A DNA stretch of 64,000 bases from Nageia nagi (lineage: Eukaryota > Pinophyta). Below the pieces are notes generated by a model that was not told the DNA's origin, searched no databases, and saw nothing but the letters and a program-made list of their open reading frames with translations. A program made the translations under genes and the position numbers. The DNA lies in the NCBI GenBank assembly GCA_050084985.1, contig JBITNC010000001.1, forward strand, positions 70,680,001-70,744,000, given 5' to 3'. Positions 1 to 11,041 of this stretch are shown here, piece after piece; positions within the stretch are counted from its first letter, which is position 1; every line of letters starts with the position of its first letter.

Positions 1-456
1 AGCTTTATATGAACAAGGTGTAGAACACCTTTATCTTAAGAAAATCTTGATGATAGTATCACCATTGAATCTAATGTGATATGGAAAAATAACTTAAGAA
101 AATTTAGCAAAATCTAAAAACTACATCTGATAGATAAAAAAGTATTGTAGACTTGAGAAGAACTTTAAGAGAGTTTGAAATTGGGGATAAATAATTTTTG
201 AGAGGTAAACTAGGAAAAAACTCTATAAAATCTTCAAAATTATCTCCTAGGTTTGTAGAACCATTTGAAATCACATAAGTGGTTAACCTATTAGCCTATA
301 GACTTGATTTACGTACCAATTTATCAAAATTGCATAATGTATTTTATGTTTCATTACTAAAAAAGTATATTCTTGATCCATATCATGTGTGGAATCTAAA
401 TAATTTATAGATGTTCAATCCCATGGCTATAGAGGTCAAGCCAATTCAAGTGCTAG
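1..456 (+). pseudogene. Ty3/gypsy integrase C-terminal region, first part (element A)
   Basis: Plus-strand translation gives a decayed integrase C-terminal domain. FEIGDK near 175-195 is followed by KLSPRFVEPFEI near 230-275, AYRLDL near 295, LSKLHNVFYVSLLKKYI near 320-375 and DPYHVW near 375-395. This order is typical of the DNA-binding C-terminus of plant Ty3/gypsy integrases. Several in-frame stops are present (after GDK and FEIT, and after LNNL). The reading continues on the far side of the TR-GAG1 insertion at 7089, so one coding region was split. The catalytic core lies left of the window. Family assignment is secure; the exact lineage (Tekay/Del or Reina type) is inferred from the motif style only. 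Confidence 0.85.
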
Positions 457-461
457 GCACT
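457..461. other. Target-site duplication GCACT, left copy (TR-GAG1)
   Basis: GCACT directly precedes the left LTR and recurs at 7084-7088 directly after the right LTR. This is the 5-bp duplication expected for a Ty3/gypsy integrase. Confidence 0.9.
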
Positions 462-1379
462 TGCTTACAAATAAAATTGAGCGTGTAAATAAATAAATAA
501 GCAAATATCTACAAACTCAATATTATCTATATTTGAGCTACGAATAGCAATTTATTCTCAATAGCAATGAACAAGATAACTGATTCAGAAATTTAAATGT
601 AATTGTACCAAACAAGACTATGATTTGTATACTTACCTCACGGAACGTACCTGACAATAGAAGATGAAGATGTTGGCGATGTATTGATGATGAACTTCCC
701 CTAAAAAATGTAGTGACCTGTGAAGATGCAAAAAGAGGACTGCAGGCGATCTGTTTCAAAGATAATAGAGCACCGGTGGTGTTCTTGGTTCATAAGGGAG
801 CATCGGTAGCCTTTGTTTGATGATTTTTAACCTCTCAATCAAGTCCAGAACTTCAATATGGATGTCTCAGATAGCAGTGTGATATCAAAATAGATAATGG
901 ATGTCAGGATAGCTCACGAAAGGAAGCACACAAACCATAGCCTTGTAGGCGGTACCAAGAGATACCTTAAGGGGTAGCCACTTACAAGACCATATGCAAG
1001 ATCATGTGTATCCTTGTTATCATGGACTTACTATTAGATCCCTTATTTATATAGATAATAGATAATACCACCCATGGGTCAATGTGCATCTACATAAATA
1101 AGGCTAATTCACAACATTCAAGATAAACACACCAATAAATAAGATAATCCATGCAATACTTAAGATAATCCATGCAATATTCAAGATAATCCATGCAATA
1201 TTCAAGGTAACCCATGCAATATTCAAGATAATCATGCAATATTCAAGATAATCATTATAAAATTCATATTCAAGACAAACATTGATATTATCACTTTAAT
1301 CCATTCAAGACATATATTTAGGCCAAGCATATTCCATTAATTTATTGAAAAAACATAAATTCATTTTTATGTGTTAACA
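462..1379 (-). repeat. TR-GAG1 3' LTR
   Basis: Begins TGCTTACAAATAAAATTGAG and ends TTAACA on the plus strand, and matches 6165-7083 over its whole length. On the minus strand a TATA box (TATATAAAT, 1045-1053) lies where an LTR promoter is expected. It contains a 21-bp tandem array at 1141-1252. Confidence 0.92.
1141..1252. repeat. 21-bp tandem repeat inside LTR, six units
   Basis: Units start at 1141, 1162, 1183, 1204, 1225 and 1245. Each resembles AAGATAATCCATGCAATATTC, and the last spacing is shortened by one base. The same array is at 6844-6960 in the other LTR. It makes the NIAWI-repeat reading frame on the minus strand, which is therefore not a gene. Confidence 0.9.
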
Positions 1380-1393
1380 AATGCCCCACTTTG
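1380..1393 (-). other. Polypurine tract of TR-GAG1
   Basis: On the minus strand a purine-rich run, AAAGTGGGGCATT, directly abuts the 3' LTR start TGTTAACAC. This is where plus-strand DNA synthesis is primed in LTR elements. The plus-strand relative at 11678-11690 has the matching ATATGGGGCAT. Confidence 0.75.
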
Positions 1394-1739
1394 GATGTGA
1401 AATCGAAAGAAACATGAGGTGACTTGAGATTTTGCATTCAAAGTAAAAACACAATATCATAGCAAACAATTTTGATAAGCAATGATAAACATTAACCATT
1501 CTAAACTTAAACAACATCATGATAAAGCTTATTAGTACTAGATATAGGTTGAGAAAACTCCCTTTTGATATTACCTTGGGCATGCTTGCCCCTTGCATTT
1601 TGCTGTAGAAGGTGATAGCCTGATATATCTGATCATCTAATAAGCTGATAATCTTGCCGCAATATTGATGACCCATGACAACCAACTTGACAACACACAT
1701 GACAATGATCGGATAGACAACTTGACCACACATGTCGAC

Positions 1740-1870
1740 CAAATGACAACTTGATAAGACCACATCACAAGACAAGACATGACAACACACATGACCAACT
1801 CATAAGACAAGACATGATAACACATGACAACACACATGACCAACTCACAAAACAAGACATGATAACCATA
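1740..1870. repeat. Degenerate tandem repeat of about 45 bp
   Basis: Units built on ACATGACCAACTCATAAGAC and AAGACATGATAACACATGAC recur two to three times, with weaker copies upstream from about 1665. Cys/Val-rich ORFs on the minus strand here are translations of the repeat. Confidence 0.7.
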
Positions 1871-1879
1871 ACCACACAT

Positions 1880-2264
1880 AGGGGAGAGCTAAGTTCCACA
1901 CAATCGAGCCTTCCACCAAGAGGTGTACTGCAGTTGCATAAGAACTAAACTTTGCAAAATAAGTGATAAGCTAATACATGAGAGCTAAGTTCCACACAAC
2001 TGAGCCTTCGCACCAAGAGGTGTACTACAGTTGCATAAGAACCAAACTCTGCAAAACAATGATAAGTTGATATGTGATAGCTAAGTTCCACACAACTGAG
2101 CCTTCACACCAAGAGGTGTACTATAGTTGCATAAGAACTGAACTCTGCAAAAAAAGTGATAAGCTAATGGGGGAGAGCTAAGTTCCACACAACTGAGCCT
2201 TCACACCAAGAGGTGTACTGCAGTTGCATAAGAACTGAACTCTGCAAAACAAGTGATAAACTAA
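1880..2264. repeat. 96-bp tandem array, four units
   Basis: The phrase AGCTAAGTTCCACACAACTG recurs with starts spaced 96, 96 and 97 bp (near 1888, 1984, 2080 and 2177). Each unit also has the inverted phrase CACCAAGAGGTG (stem CACC/GGTG) and GCATAAGAACTGAACTCTGC. The motif CACCAAGAGG links it to the next array and to the remnant at 11150-11300. Confidence 0.92.
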
Positions 2265-2797
2265 TGGAGCTGACACTCCACCAAGAGGCATGATAAGCTA
2301 ATTATGGGAGCTGGGACTCCACTCATAAGCATGATAAGCTGATAATGGGAGCTAGGAATCCACTCATAATCCTGACAAGCTGATATCGGGAGCTGGAACT
2401 CCACTCATAAGCATGATAAGCTGATTATGGGAGCTGGAACTCCACTTATAGGCATGATAAACTGATAATGGGAGCTGGGACTCCACTCATATGCATGATA
2501 AGTTGATTATGGGAGCTGGGACTCCACTCATAAGCATGATAAGCTGATAATGGGAGCTGGGACTCCACTCATAAGCCTGACAAGCTAATATCGGGAGCTG
2601 GAACTCCACTCATAAGCATGATAAGCTGATTATGGGAGCTAGAACTCCACTCATAGGCATGACAAACTAATAATGGGAGCTGGGATTCCACTCATAGGCA
2701 TGATAAGCTGATTATGGGAGCTAGAACTCCACTCATATGCATGATAAACTGATAACAAGAGCTAGAACTCCACCCATAGACATGGTAAGCTGATAAT
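2265..2797. repeat. 41-bp minisatellite, 13 units, with higher-order structure
   Basis: Thirteen units of 41 bp run head to tail, each with GGGAGCTGGGACTCCACTCA followed by a GCATGATAAGCTGAT variant. Units 2-6 and 7-11 share the same ordered variants: the third unit has CCTGACAAGCT, the fourth starts with CGGG, and the fifth has AAACT. This gives a five-unit (205-bp) higher-order repeat. The array lies between gag and the 3' LTR of TR-GAG1. Confidence 0.92.
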
Positions 2798-3906
2798 TCA
2801 GGTCTACAAACACAAAACTCAAAGTAATATTCTCCTGGATATAATGTTGATCAAACACCTATGATACACCCATGATACTTAGATAAGCTTATTTTCTAGA
2901 TAAAGGAATGCAAGTGGCCCTTTCTTGCAGACTTAGAACACTAGTGGTCTTAATCTAAGATTGTAGGCGGTCCTTTTCTTGAAGATTCATCGAAAATTGT
3001 GAAGATCAGGTCCCTACGAATCACCTCTGGATTCCAAATTGATACCTGTTTACTCATCCATGTATACCAAATGCTCAAATCAAAATTTATCTTGAAATAT
3101 GTGCCCTAACTTTTCTATAAAAGGGGCCCCACCCTTCCTCATTTGATCACCCTGTCATTTTCATAGCTGAGAGTATCCTAGAGCTTGAGGGACTAATTCA
3201 GAGAGGTTTAGCCGGTGATTTTATCGCTATCACTAGGTGATTCTTCCTGTATTGCTATGCTACACACTATGGCCCTGCTAATCACACACCGAAATGGACA
3301 TAGAGTTGCATTGGTAGTCGATTCTCCTACTGGTCATCAGGTACATTGCATCTCTTACCTTTTATTGCTATATTTTTACCTACTTTCAGATTTTAGCTAC
3401 CTATATACTGGTTTTCCAAATTGCCCCTAGGGTTTTCCTATTGAATACCCTAGCCCTTCATTTTTCCCTTTGCATTCTATTTTTTTTTCGAATTTCTGGT
3501 ATCATGGCTGTACTATGCTCATCTACATGAACCTGTACCCTAAATTTTGTCAACCTTTGTGCACCAAGAAGCCTGATATACATAAGATAATACTAATCAC
3601 TGTATATGAGATAAAACTGAGCACCATGCCAAGAGGCCTGTAGAATGATTTAAGAACTGATATCTACCCCAAAGATATGCAAAATAGTGACCCAGGAGTA
3701 GGAACTCCATACTGAGGGGGATCCAGTGACCTTCATTTCAATAAAATAAATCACAAAAGAGGACCGTAGGCAGTCTTCACTAATAGCTATGGAGTGCTGG
3801 TGCTCCTCTTTTTACATAAAAATAGATCCCCGTTTCCTCTGCCATAATGTTGGTTAGCATGTCTACCCTAATGTTAGTTTTATTAGTATTAGTAGATCAT
3901 GGGTGC
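2798..3906. other. TR-GAG1 3' noncoding segment
   Basis: No ORF on the gag strand is convincing here. The segment includes a strong plus-strand TATA box at 3116-3124. From 3700 there is a GGGG-rich phrase and then the gag 3' end. The 71-codon plus ORF at 3215-3430 has no recognised homology. Confidence 0.5.
3116..3124 (+). promoter_or_regulatory. Candidate antisense TATA box
   Basis: TATAAAAGG is followed by GGCCCC, a near-perfect plant TATA box on the strand opposite to gag. It lies inside the element, away from either LTR. An ATG at about 3257 and a GT donor-like CAG/GTACAT near 3340 follow. Only the motif is seen; activity is inferred. Confidence 0.45.
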
Positions 3907-6142
3907 TCACCAAATGATATTTTCGAAGGGCAACTCACCCCCGCTAGTGCTAGCTTCCTGTTGATTTTTACACCATGGTGCCCCAATGATAGTAGGGCTC
4001 TTTGTTGTATTTTCTTGTGCATACATTACTCCTGTGTCATGTTTGGGCATGGGGTCTTTGTAGATTCCCAAGTTTCTATTATCTGCATGCACAAGAGCTT
4101 TCCCTTTTATGTTAGGTTTCTCAAATGAGATTGCCTTTCTATCTACCAGATCTTGGATGATATCTTTGAATTTTTTACATTCACATGTTTTGTGGCCATG
4201 AACTCTATGGTATTGGCAAAATCCTCCTATAGTTTTAGTGGCTTGTTGGTTTATGGGTGGCAATTGAATTAGACCCTTCTTCACCAATAATTGCAACAAC
4301 TCATTATGATCTTCTGTGATTTTAGTATATACTCGGGGAGTCTGAGGTTTGCTTGATTTTTGTTTGTGTTTTTCTTGTGTGATTATGTTGATTGTTGAAG
4401 TTTCCCTTTCTTCTTTTCTAAGCTTCCACAAACCAATTTTCATCATGTGTTGCTCTTTTTGAATCATGGAATTGATCATTTCAGAGAGGGGTTGGTCTAG
4501 ATAGTTAAGGAATTCAAGCACCATCTCATCTCTAATGGAGTTTATCAACATGTGTTTTAGTTCTTTCTCATTCAAGTTTATGAATTTTGCAATTTTCTTC
4601 CATTCAGCTACAAACTTGCTAAATGGTTGATTTTCTTTCTGTTTCATTTTAGCAAGATCTATAATGAGTGGTTTTCTTTTATGTTATATTGATATTGATC
4701 TATGAATTCACATTTTAGTTGCTCATAACTCTTGATGCTTTGATTTTCAAGTCTGTAGAACCAATCGGATGCTTCTTTCCCTAGGCTGAGTGAAAAAAGT
4801 CTAGCTAACATATCAGAATCATGTTGATGTCTATAAGTTGCTTCTTCAAAGATTGCAATATGCATTCTCGGATCACTCCTACCATTATATTTTTCAAAAT
4901 CTATGTCTTTCCCTTCCCAAATTTTACTTCTTATTCTTGAACAAACAGGGTGACTTTCTTCTAGTTTTTCATTCTCCTTTCTTCATTTAAATGTATTAGC
5001 CTTTTCAATTGTTTAGCCATGTTTGCTAATTGAGCTCTCATTTTATCTGATTTTTCTTTTTCAATTTGTGAGTTTGGATTATCTTTAGGTTGCTTATTTA
5101 TGAAATCAAGATTTTCAGGTTCTTCCTCACTTTCATAATCAAGTATTCCAGAAGTAAATCTTCCTATTTGTTCTCTTCATTCATGAATCAGTTGATTTTC
5201 TAGTCCTCCCATGATGACCTGTCTTACACTCAATTGATCTTTCTGGTAAGATTTTGTATTTGTTATTTTCTTTACCTCTATTTCTTTGATTTTCTTTTCT
5301 TTATCTGACCAGAAAGGGTAAGCATTAAGAAGTTTTTGTGCAATAGGGTCTGTTTCAAGTTCTATTTCTAACTCACTATCAGACTCATCATCAAACTCAA
5401 TTATTTCATCATCATCTTCTTCTAATGTTATTGGTTTATGATATGCAAATGCTAAAGATGATGAAGAGGGTTCACAAACATTTTGTTTAACTATCTCAGG
5501 GGCAAAAGAATTTTGATCATGATGGAGCATACAAAAGTTGATATGACTTTCCATGGTATAAACGGGCCGCAGGCGGTCCATTTCCACAAGGTTTAGATCG
5601 TGAGCGGTCCTATTATGATCGATTATGATGCTTGAAACAAAGATTGGTTCACCAAGAAATGTTCTAAAGGAAAATCTGAGACCATTCACAGTTAAAAATT
5701 CATAGATTTTATGCAATGAATAAACTATGGTAGGATCTTCGGAGAACTTGTAGAATGCCCTAGAATGCTCTATGAATTTTTGTATCAACCTTAGTTTATT
5801 TTCAGTGACGTTCATATCATTAGATTTTACCAAGCGATAAGGGACCAACTGTGATTTGTTTTCCAAAGATGGAACTAGATTTTCTAAGATTCCTCCTCCA
5901 AGGGTTTCATTATCCAAGCTATCATTATCTTCGGAATCACCATGATAGGATTCCTCATCTAGAAGTTTATTTTTGATAATCCTAGGAGCACTTTCTTTGT
6001 TTATTCTAGCACTTTTACTAGTTGGCTCCATTCCTTTCCATGTTTTTCTTTTTCTTTTATTTTGTTCAGGTGATGATTGAAATAATGAAGGATAATCTGA
6101 CAATTCATTTATATCTCTACCCATTGTTGAATCAGAAAGCAT
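3907..6142 (-). pseudogene. gag: gag of TR-GAG1 (broken)
   Basis: Three blocks in series encode a structural Gag protein that would package element RNA in cytoplasmic particles. The N-terminal block (6142-5177, 321 aa, starts MLSDSTMGRD) is charged, with an acidic run rich in E and D near residues 240-265. The middle block (4865-4659) has the Gag core signature ASDWFYRL. The C-terminal block (4647-3907, 246 aa) has FSKFVAEWKKIAKFI and then a Cys/His motif, FCQYHRVHGHKTCECKKFKD, of the kind seen in Tat-lineage Gag. Frameshifts near 5176 and 4650 separate the blocks. No pol follows. Homology to plant Ty3/gypsy Gag is clear; the block joins are inferred. Confidence 0.85.
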
Positions 6143-6148
6143 GTTTCA

Positions 6149-6162
6149 CGTCAGGTTCACCA
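6149..6162 (-). other. Primer-binding site of TR-GAG1
   Basis: On the minus strand TGGTGAACCTGACG lies 2 bp inside the 5' LTR. TGG at the start pairs with the CCA end of a tRNA. I cannot match the rest to a specific plant tRNA by eye. The same 13-base core recurs at 44403-44417. Confidence 0.7.
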
Positions 6163-6164
6163 AA

Positions 6165-7083
6165 TGTTTACAAATAAAATTGAGCATGTAAATAAATAAA
6201 TAAGCAAATATCTACAAACTCAATATTATCTGTATTTGAGCTACGAATAGCAATTTATTCTCAATAGCAATGAACAAGATAACTGATTCTGAAATTTAAA
6301 TGTAATTGTACCAAACAAGACTGTGATTTGTATACTTACCTCACGGAATGTACCTGACAATAGAAGATGAAGATGTTGGCGATGTATTGATGATGAACTT
6401 CCCCTAAAAAACATAGTGACCTATGAAGATGCAAAAAGAGGACCGCAGGAAATCTATTTCAGAGATAATAGAGCACCGACGGTGTTCTTGGTTCATAAGG
6501 GAGCATCGACGGCCTTTGTTTGATGATTTTTAACCTCTCAATCAAGTCCAAAACTTCAATATGGATGTCTCAGATAGCAATGTGATATCAAAATAGATCA
6601 TGGATGTCAGGATAGCTCGCAAAAGGAAGCACACAAACCATAGCCTTGTAGGTGGTACCAAGAGATACCTTAAGGGGTATCCACTTACAAGACCATACGC
6701 AGGATCATGTGTATCCTTGTTATCGTGGACTTACTGTTAGATCCCTTATTTATATAGATAATAGATAATACCACCCATGGGTCGGCATGCATCTACATAA
6801 ATAAGTCTAATTCACAACATTCAAGATAAACACACCAATAAACAAGATAATCCATGCAATACTCAAGATAATCCATGCAATATTCAAGATAATCCATGCA
6901 ATATTCAAGGTAACCCATGCAATATTCAAGATAATCCATGCAATATTCAAGATAATCATTATAAAATTCATATTCAAGACAAACATTGATATTATCACTT
7001 TAATCCATTCAAGACATATATTTAGGCCAAGCATATTCCATTAATTTATTGAAAAAACATAAATTCATTTTTATGTGTTAACA
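6165..7083 (-). repeat. TR-GAG1 5' LTR
   Basis: Direct repeat of 462-1379, beginning TGTTTACAAATAAAATTGAG and ending TTAACA. It is the 5' LTR because gag and the primer site read leftward from it. The 21-bp array is at 6844-6960, and GCACT follows at 7084-7088. Confidence 0.92.
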
Positions 7084-7088
7084 GCACT

Positions 7089-7245
7089 CATACAAAAAGG
7101 ATCTAGAATAGTTAAGTTGAGAAATGATTAGTATAATATGATTATTACTTTGAAAGGAATGCCACTTGGGAAGATATGAATGCTATGTAAAGTCACTTTC
7201 AATATTTATTTATTTGAATCTAGTTGTAAAACACTTGGAATTATG
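7089..7245 (+). pseudogene. Ty3/gypsy integrase C-terminal tail, second part (element A)
   Basis: Directly after the GCACT duplication the coding sense of 1-456 resumes. It reads YDYYFERNATWEDMNAM near 7135-7190, matching the usual integrase tail with ATWE and acidic residues, then SHFQYLF. Stops are frequent. Joined to 1-456 this shows TR-GAG1 landed in the last ~50 codons of pol. Confidence 0.8.
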
Positions 7246-7251
7246 TTTAAT

Positions 7252-7266
7252 CTTAGGAGGGGTGTA
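7252..7266 (+). other. Polypurine tract of element A
   Basis: CTTAGGAGGGGTGTA directly precedes TGTCATGACCC, a usual start of plant Ty3/gypsy LTRs. This fixes the 3' LTR start at 7267. Confidence 0.75.
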
Positions 7267-9637
7267 TGTCATGACCCACCTCCTTAGGTTATAGTTTCCA
7301 TTCTTTTTGGAACTTCAAGTTTCTAGTTTTAGTAAATTTAAGCTTGTATGTTTTTACTTTATCTTTAGATTCAAATAGCTCTCAAGACAATGAAAAACTA
7401 TTTGGTATGGTTAATACCAAAGAACCTTGAATTTTATGAACCTATGCTCAACTATCAAAGTTATTTGAAAATGATGGGTACGCTAATATGAGTACTACAA
7501 ACACTAATATTTATTCATTTTGGTTTTACATGAGATCTTCATGAATCATATTCTACATATACATATTTTACATTTAAGCAAGATCTTTTCATTTTATATA
7601 TATGTTTCATTACATTTTTAATATCATATATACATTAAAATTTAATATTCTTACATTTTTCATAAAGAAAATGATGCCTGATGCATAATATTTTGAGATT
7701 AGAGTGTACCAAATTATGTTGATATTATAACTACAAGATAAATGTGGTATGAAATTTCTTTTCATATAAAGTTATTTTAGTAATTTTTTGCATTTTCTTA
7801 TATCACTACACTAAATGGTTGACATAAATATGTTAGAGATTCTACATATATTGTATTCCCATGGTTTCGAATCCTTGCCATGTATTAATACCTTTGGTCA
7901 TGAATAGTTTATCTTGCTAATATTATTTATTACCTAGTAATAGATAAACTTGTTAGTGAATTTAAATACTCTATAATCCTAAATGCTTATTACTTCATAA
8001 TATATTAAGTTCGAATTGAGGTATCTAGTTTATGTTGGGAATTTTGGGAAAGAAACCCTAAGCTTATAGTATTTTTTGAGAACATTTGGTTACTTTTCAA
8101 AAATAATCTAACCACTAAGGGATGAGATCAAAGGCTTCACATTCATAGTCAAAGGGAGGTTATAAATTCTTTTGTATCTAGAATTATAGTACAACCATCA
8201 TGTCTAGAAGGTAAGTAGGGTTTATTATCAATAGTTCATAGGCTATAGATGGAAACTTGGAAATATTTACTATTTTTTTGGATCTCTCATATTAATAGCT
8301 TTCCATTTCTTTCATGTATGGTATAAATTTAGGAAATTTTTAACTCTAATTTCAATGAGGAAGGTGAGAAGAGAAATAAAAATTGAGTGCTAGAGAAGGA
8401 GTCGCTAGGAAACACCTAAGGTTTTAGTGAGAAGGCCAAGTGTGGGTCTGAACACACAAGATAAGCTTAACAGGCATCATTTGTAATTACTATAGTGTCC
8501 ATGCATACTTTCTTGCTAATTTTTGTAATAACTCTTTACCATTTTATTGAAACCCATCTAGCATTGAGTAATCATTCTACTAAAATCATGAGTAAAACTA
8601 TAGTGTGTAAATGATTAGACACTAGACCTATAATATTAGAATATTTATTTGTGTCATAGCCCAACCCAAATCCACTCTAGAATTCCCTTAATGTGTTTTG
8701 TTTTGGTTTAAGTGTGAATTGAGACATTGAATATATATTCTTTGAATAAAATTTTTGATATGCTTTTATTTGCTTAATTTATGAAATTCTAGAAAAGGAT
8801 AATAATTACTTATCCTACCTATATGTACATGTTACTGCTATAAGTGGTTTTGTGATGTGTAGGTGATAGGTAATGGAAGGTAATATGCTCTTGAATCATT
8901 TGGAAATGAATAATTATGAATGATTCTCATGATAAAAAATAATATCAAGACACTAAGATAGCTAGGTAAGTGGTTGCATACATACATAGTAGCATGGGGC
9001 AAGATAAGCTCCCTAGGATTGTTAATGTGTGTTTATGTCTACCTAGTTGTGTTCTTTAATTTGAGTTGAAAATATTATTTTATGCCTTAAAGGATTGCCA
9101 ATGATGTTAGTATAATTATCTAAGGATCCCTAATAATTGATATTAGTAGGTAAAGATAATTAAGGGAACTAACTAGGCATGAAAAAGGTAAAGCTTAATT
9201 ATTTAAATACATGTAATTAAGTATTTTATGAGAATGTGTATGTATTACTTCTTAATTATTAATTAAAGTTAAGAATAGTAATCCCTAACATTAAATATTA
9301 TTTATTTAGCTTAAAATAAATAAATTAAGCTAGATGAGTTTTGATTGGTTGATTGATAAAGGCTAGAGTTAACTAGGCCTTTAAGATATAAATTATAATT
9401 AAATAATATTTATTTTATCTGATTGGCATGAGGTGTCTCAACTTTAGCTATTGTGTCCTAGTTACAAATTAGGTGTGCCAATATTAAGTTGAGGTTTGCT
9501 AGTGGAACTTAGTCCATTATGGTTTTGATTTGATGACTAAGTGGGTAGATATTTCCACTTAGGAATTAACTCCAACTCATTTGAATTTAAGTGGTATTTT
9601 CACTCATTATTTTCTAGGCCTAGTCTTAATTGAATAC

Positions 9638-9646
9638 TATAAATAG
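9638..9646 (+). promoter_or_regulatory. Candidate LTR TATA box of element A
   Basis: TATAAATAGATCCCTAGGG lies about 2.4 kb into the LTR, followed by a mixed-sequence leader with AGCAAAGCTCTAC. It is consistent with an LTR transcription start about 30 bp downstream. Confidence 0.5.
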
Positions 9647-10198
9647 ATCCCTAGGGTAAAGATTTTAGATCATTCCAGTTTTCATTAATTTTGGAGTAGC
9701 AAAGCTCTACAAATTTGAAGTCAAGTCCTTTGATAATTGTGGAATTTAGTGAGTTTTTCTTCTTATGTTTATTTGCTTCTTTACATTTTTATGAAAGCTT
9801 TATTATTTTAAGTATTTAATTAAATAATAATAGTATTTAGTTTTATTTACCTATAAAGGTAAATTTTGACTGGTTGAAGATTTAGTTTATTTTCATACTA
9901 GAATGTTTGTTTTAATAAAAATTAGTTTGGAATCCATGGATAGGTTGATATGGGGTGATAGTCTTTAAATATGCTTCATACCCCATTATTGGACTATTAT
10001 ACTTCCCTAGAATTAAAATCCTCTTTTTATTTTATTTGTTGTAATCCTAGGGACTTAGGAATCCCAAATGTATACTTGGGTAGGCCAAAGGAAGGTTGTA
10101 TAGGATTAAAAGCCCAATTGCACCCCATAAAAACTTGTGTGGGCTTCCAAGCCCCTAGCTGCATTAGTGTAAAAACCCAATGCACCCCCTATTATCCT

Positions 10199-10212
10199 CC
10201 CCCCCCCCCCCC
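10199..10212. repeat. C14 homopolymer
   Basis: Fourteen C in a row. It creates the proline tail of a small plus ORF, which is not a gene. Confidence 0.95.
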
Positions 10213-10649
10213 TTAGTTATGTTCATGGGGTGACATGGGGATAGGAGCCTCCATGCCCCCACATACTCCTCCCTTAGAGCTAGGGGTGACATGAGGGCTC
10301 CAAGCCCCATGTCTCCTCTTCCCCTTAGCTTTTTGCATTGGAAGTTTAAGATGGGGTGTATCATCCCTTGGTGACTATGCACATCCATTTAGCCTCTTGT
10401 TTTAATTGAATTTCATATGCCTCTAATTACATGGGGCTTGGAAAATTGTTTTATATTTATATATTTTGGGATTTAGATATATGGTAGAATGTCTAAATTT
10501 AGATTTGGAAATTGATGATGGATTCATTTATTTTAATGTGGAAATCTATGTTTTAATAAGGACTTTAAATATAATAATAATGGGTTAATCTTCATTTAAA
10601 TAAGTTTTATTTGAATAGAAATTAGGTGAAATTGTTATTTAAGTTCTTT

Positions 10650-10795
10650 AAGTATTTTAAGATATGGTGTTTTATTCTAAAATAGAGTTTGAATATTTAT
10701 TTTAAAACAACAATGTATTTTAAAATAATGGCACAAGTATTTTAGGATATTGTATTCTATTCTAAAATAGAGTTTGATTAATTATTTTAAAATGG
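10650..10795. repeat. 85-bp tandem duplication
   Basis: AAGTATTTTAAGATATGGTG starts at 10650 and its diverged copy AAGTATTTTAGGATATTGTA at 10735. Both continue into TTCTAAAATAGAGTTTGA. Confidence 0.75.
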
Positions 10796-11041
10796 GTGAT
10801 GGGTTTTATTTTTAAGGAGTAGATTCTAAGAAGTATTTTGGGGGATTTTAGATCTCTTTTCTAGAAATAAAATAGGGGCTACTATTTTATTTAAAGGACT
10901 TATGATTTTTAGACTTTGCTTTATTTTGGAAACCTATGTTTTATTTAAGTTTTTATTTATCCTATGGTTTATATAATGGGCCTTAGTGTAGGGTTATTGG
11001 GTAAATGGTGGGTTGTTAATGATTTATTTATTAACTCTTAA

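Larger units (their letters stand above)
462..7083 (-). mobile_element. Gag-only non-autonomous LTR retrotransposon TR-GAG1
   Basis: A 6.6-kb element has direct LTRs of about 918 bp at each end, a GCACT duplication, a primer-binding site on the minus strand at 6149-6162 and a polypurine tract at 1380-1393. Only gag can be read (3907-6142, minus). No protease, reverse transcriptase or integrase is visible, so it must have moved with enzymes supplied by an autonomous relative, as known for TR-GAG elements. The gag zinc-finger-like motif resembles that of Tat-lineage elements such as C and D. About 2.5 kb between gag and the 3' LTR holds tandem arrays and a candidate antisense promoter. The LTRs differ by about 30 substitutions by eye, mostly transitions. 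It sits inside the integrase of element A. Confidence 0.9.
7267..11041 (+). repeat. 3' LTR of element A and AT-rich flank (right edge not resolved)
   Basis: The stretch starts with TGTCATGACCCACC. It is AT-rich, with no ORF that resembles a known protein. A core-promoter-like TATAAATAG is at 9638-9646, as expected at the U3/R border. No 5' LTR is in the window, so the LTR end cannot be set by comparison. TTAACA at 11036-11041 is one possible end. The 10090-10330 part is richer in C and G, with a C14 run. Confidence 0.5.

Noticed and set aside
1637-1879. Cys/Val-rich 80-codon and 138-codon minus ORFs
   Set aside because: They translate the 45-bp tandem repeat; no start context or homology.
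2265-2797. CRISPR array
   Set aside because: Units are contiguous with no unique spacers, and the context is a plant retrotransposon.
6807-7034. 75-codon ORF with NIAWI repeats
   Set aside because: Product of the 21-bp tandem repeat in the LTR.
9971-10388. Overlapping small ORFs around the C14 run
   Set aside because: Low-complexity sequence; the proline tail comes from the homopolymer.
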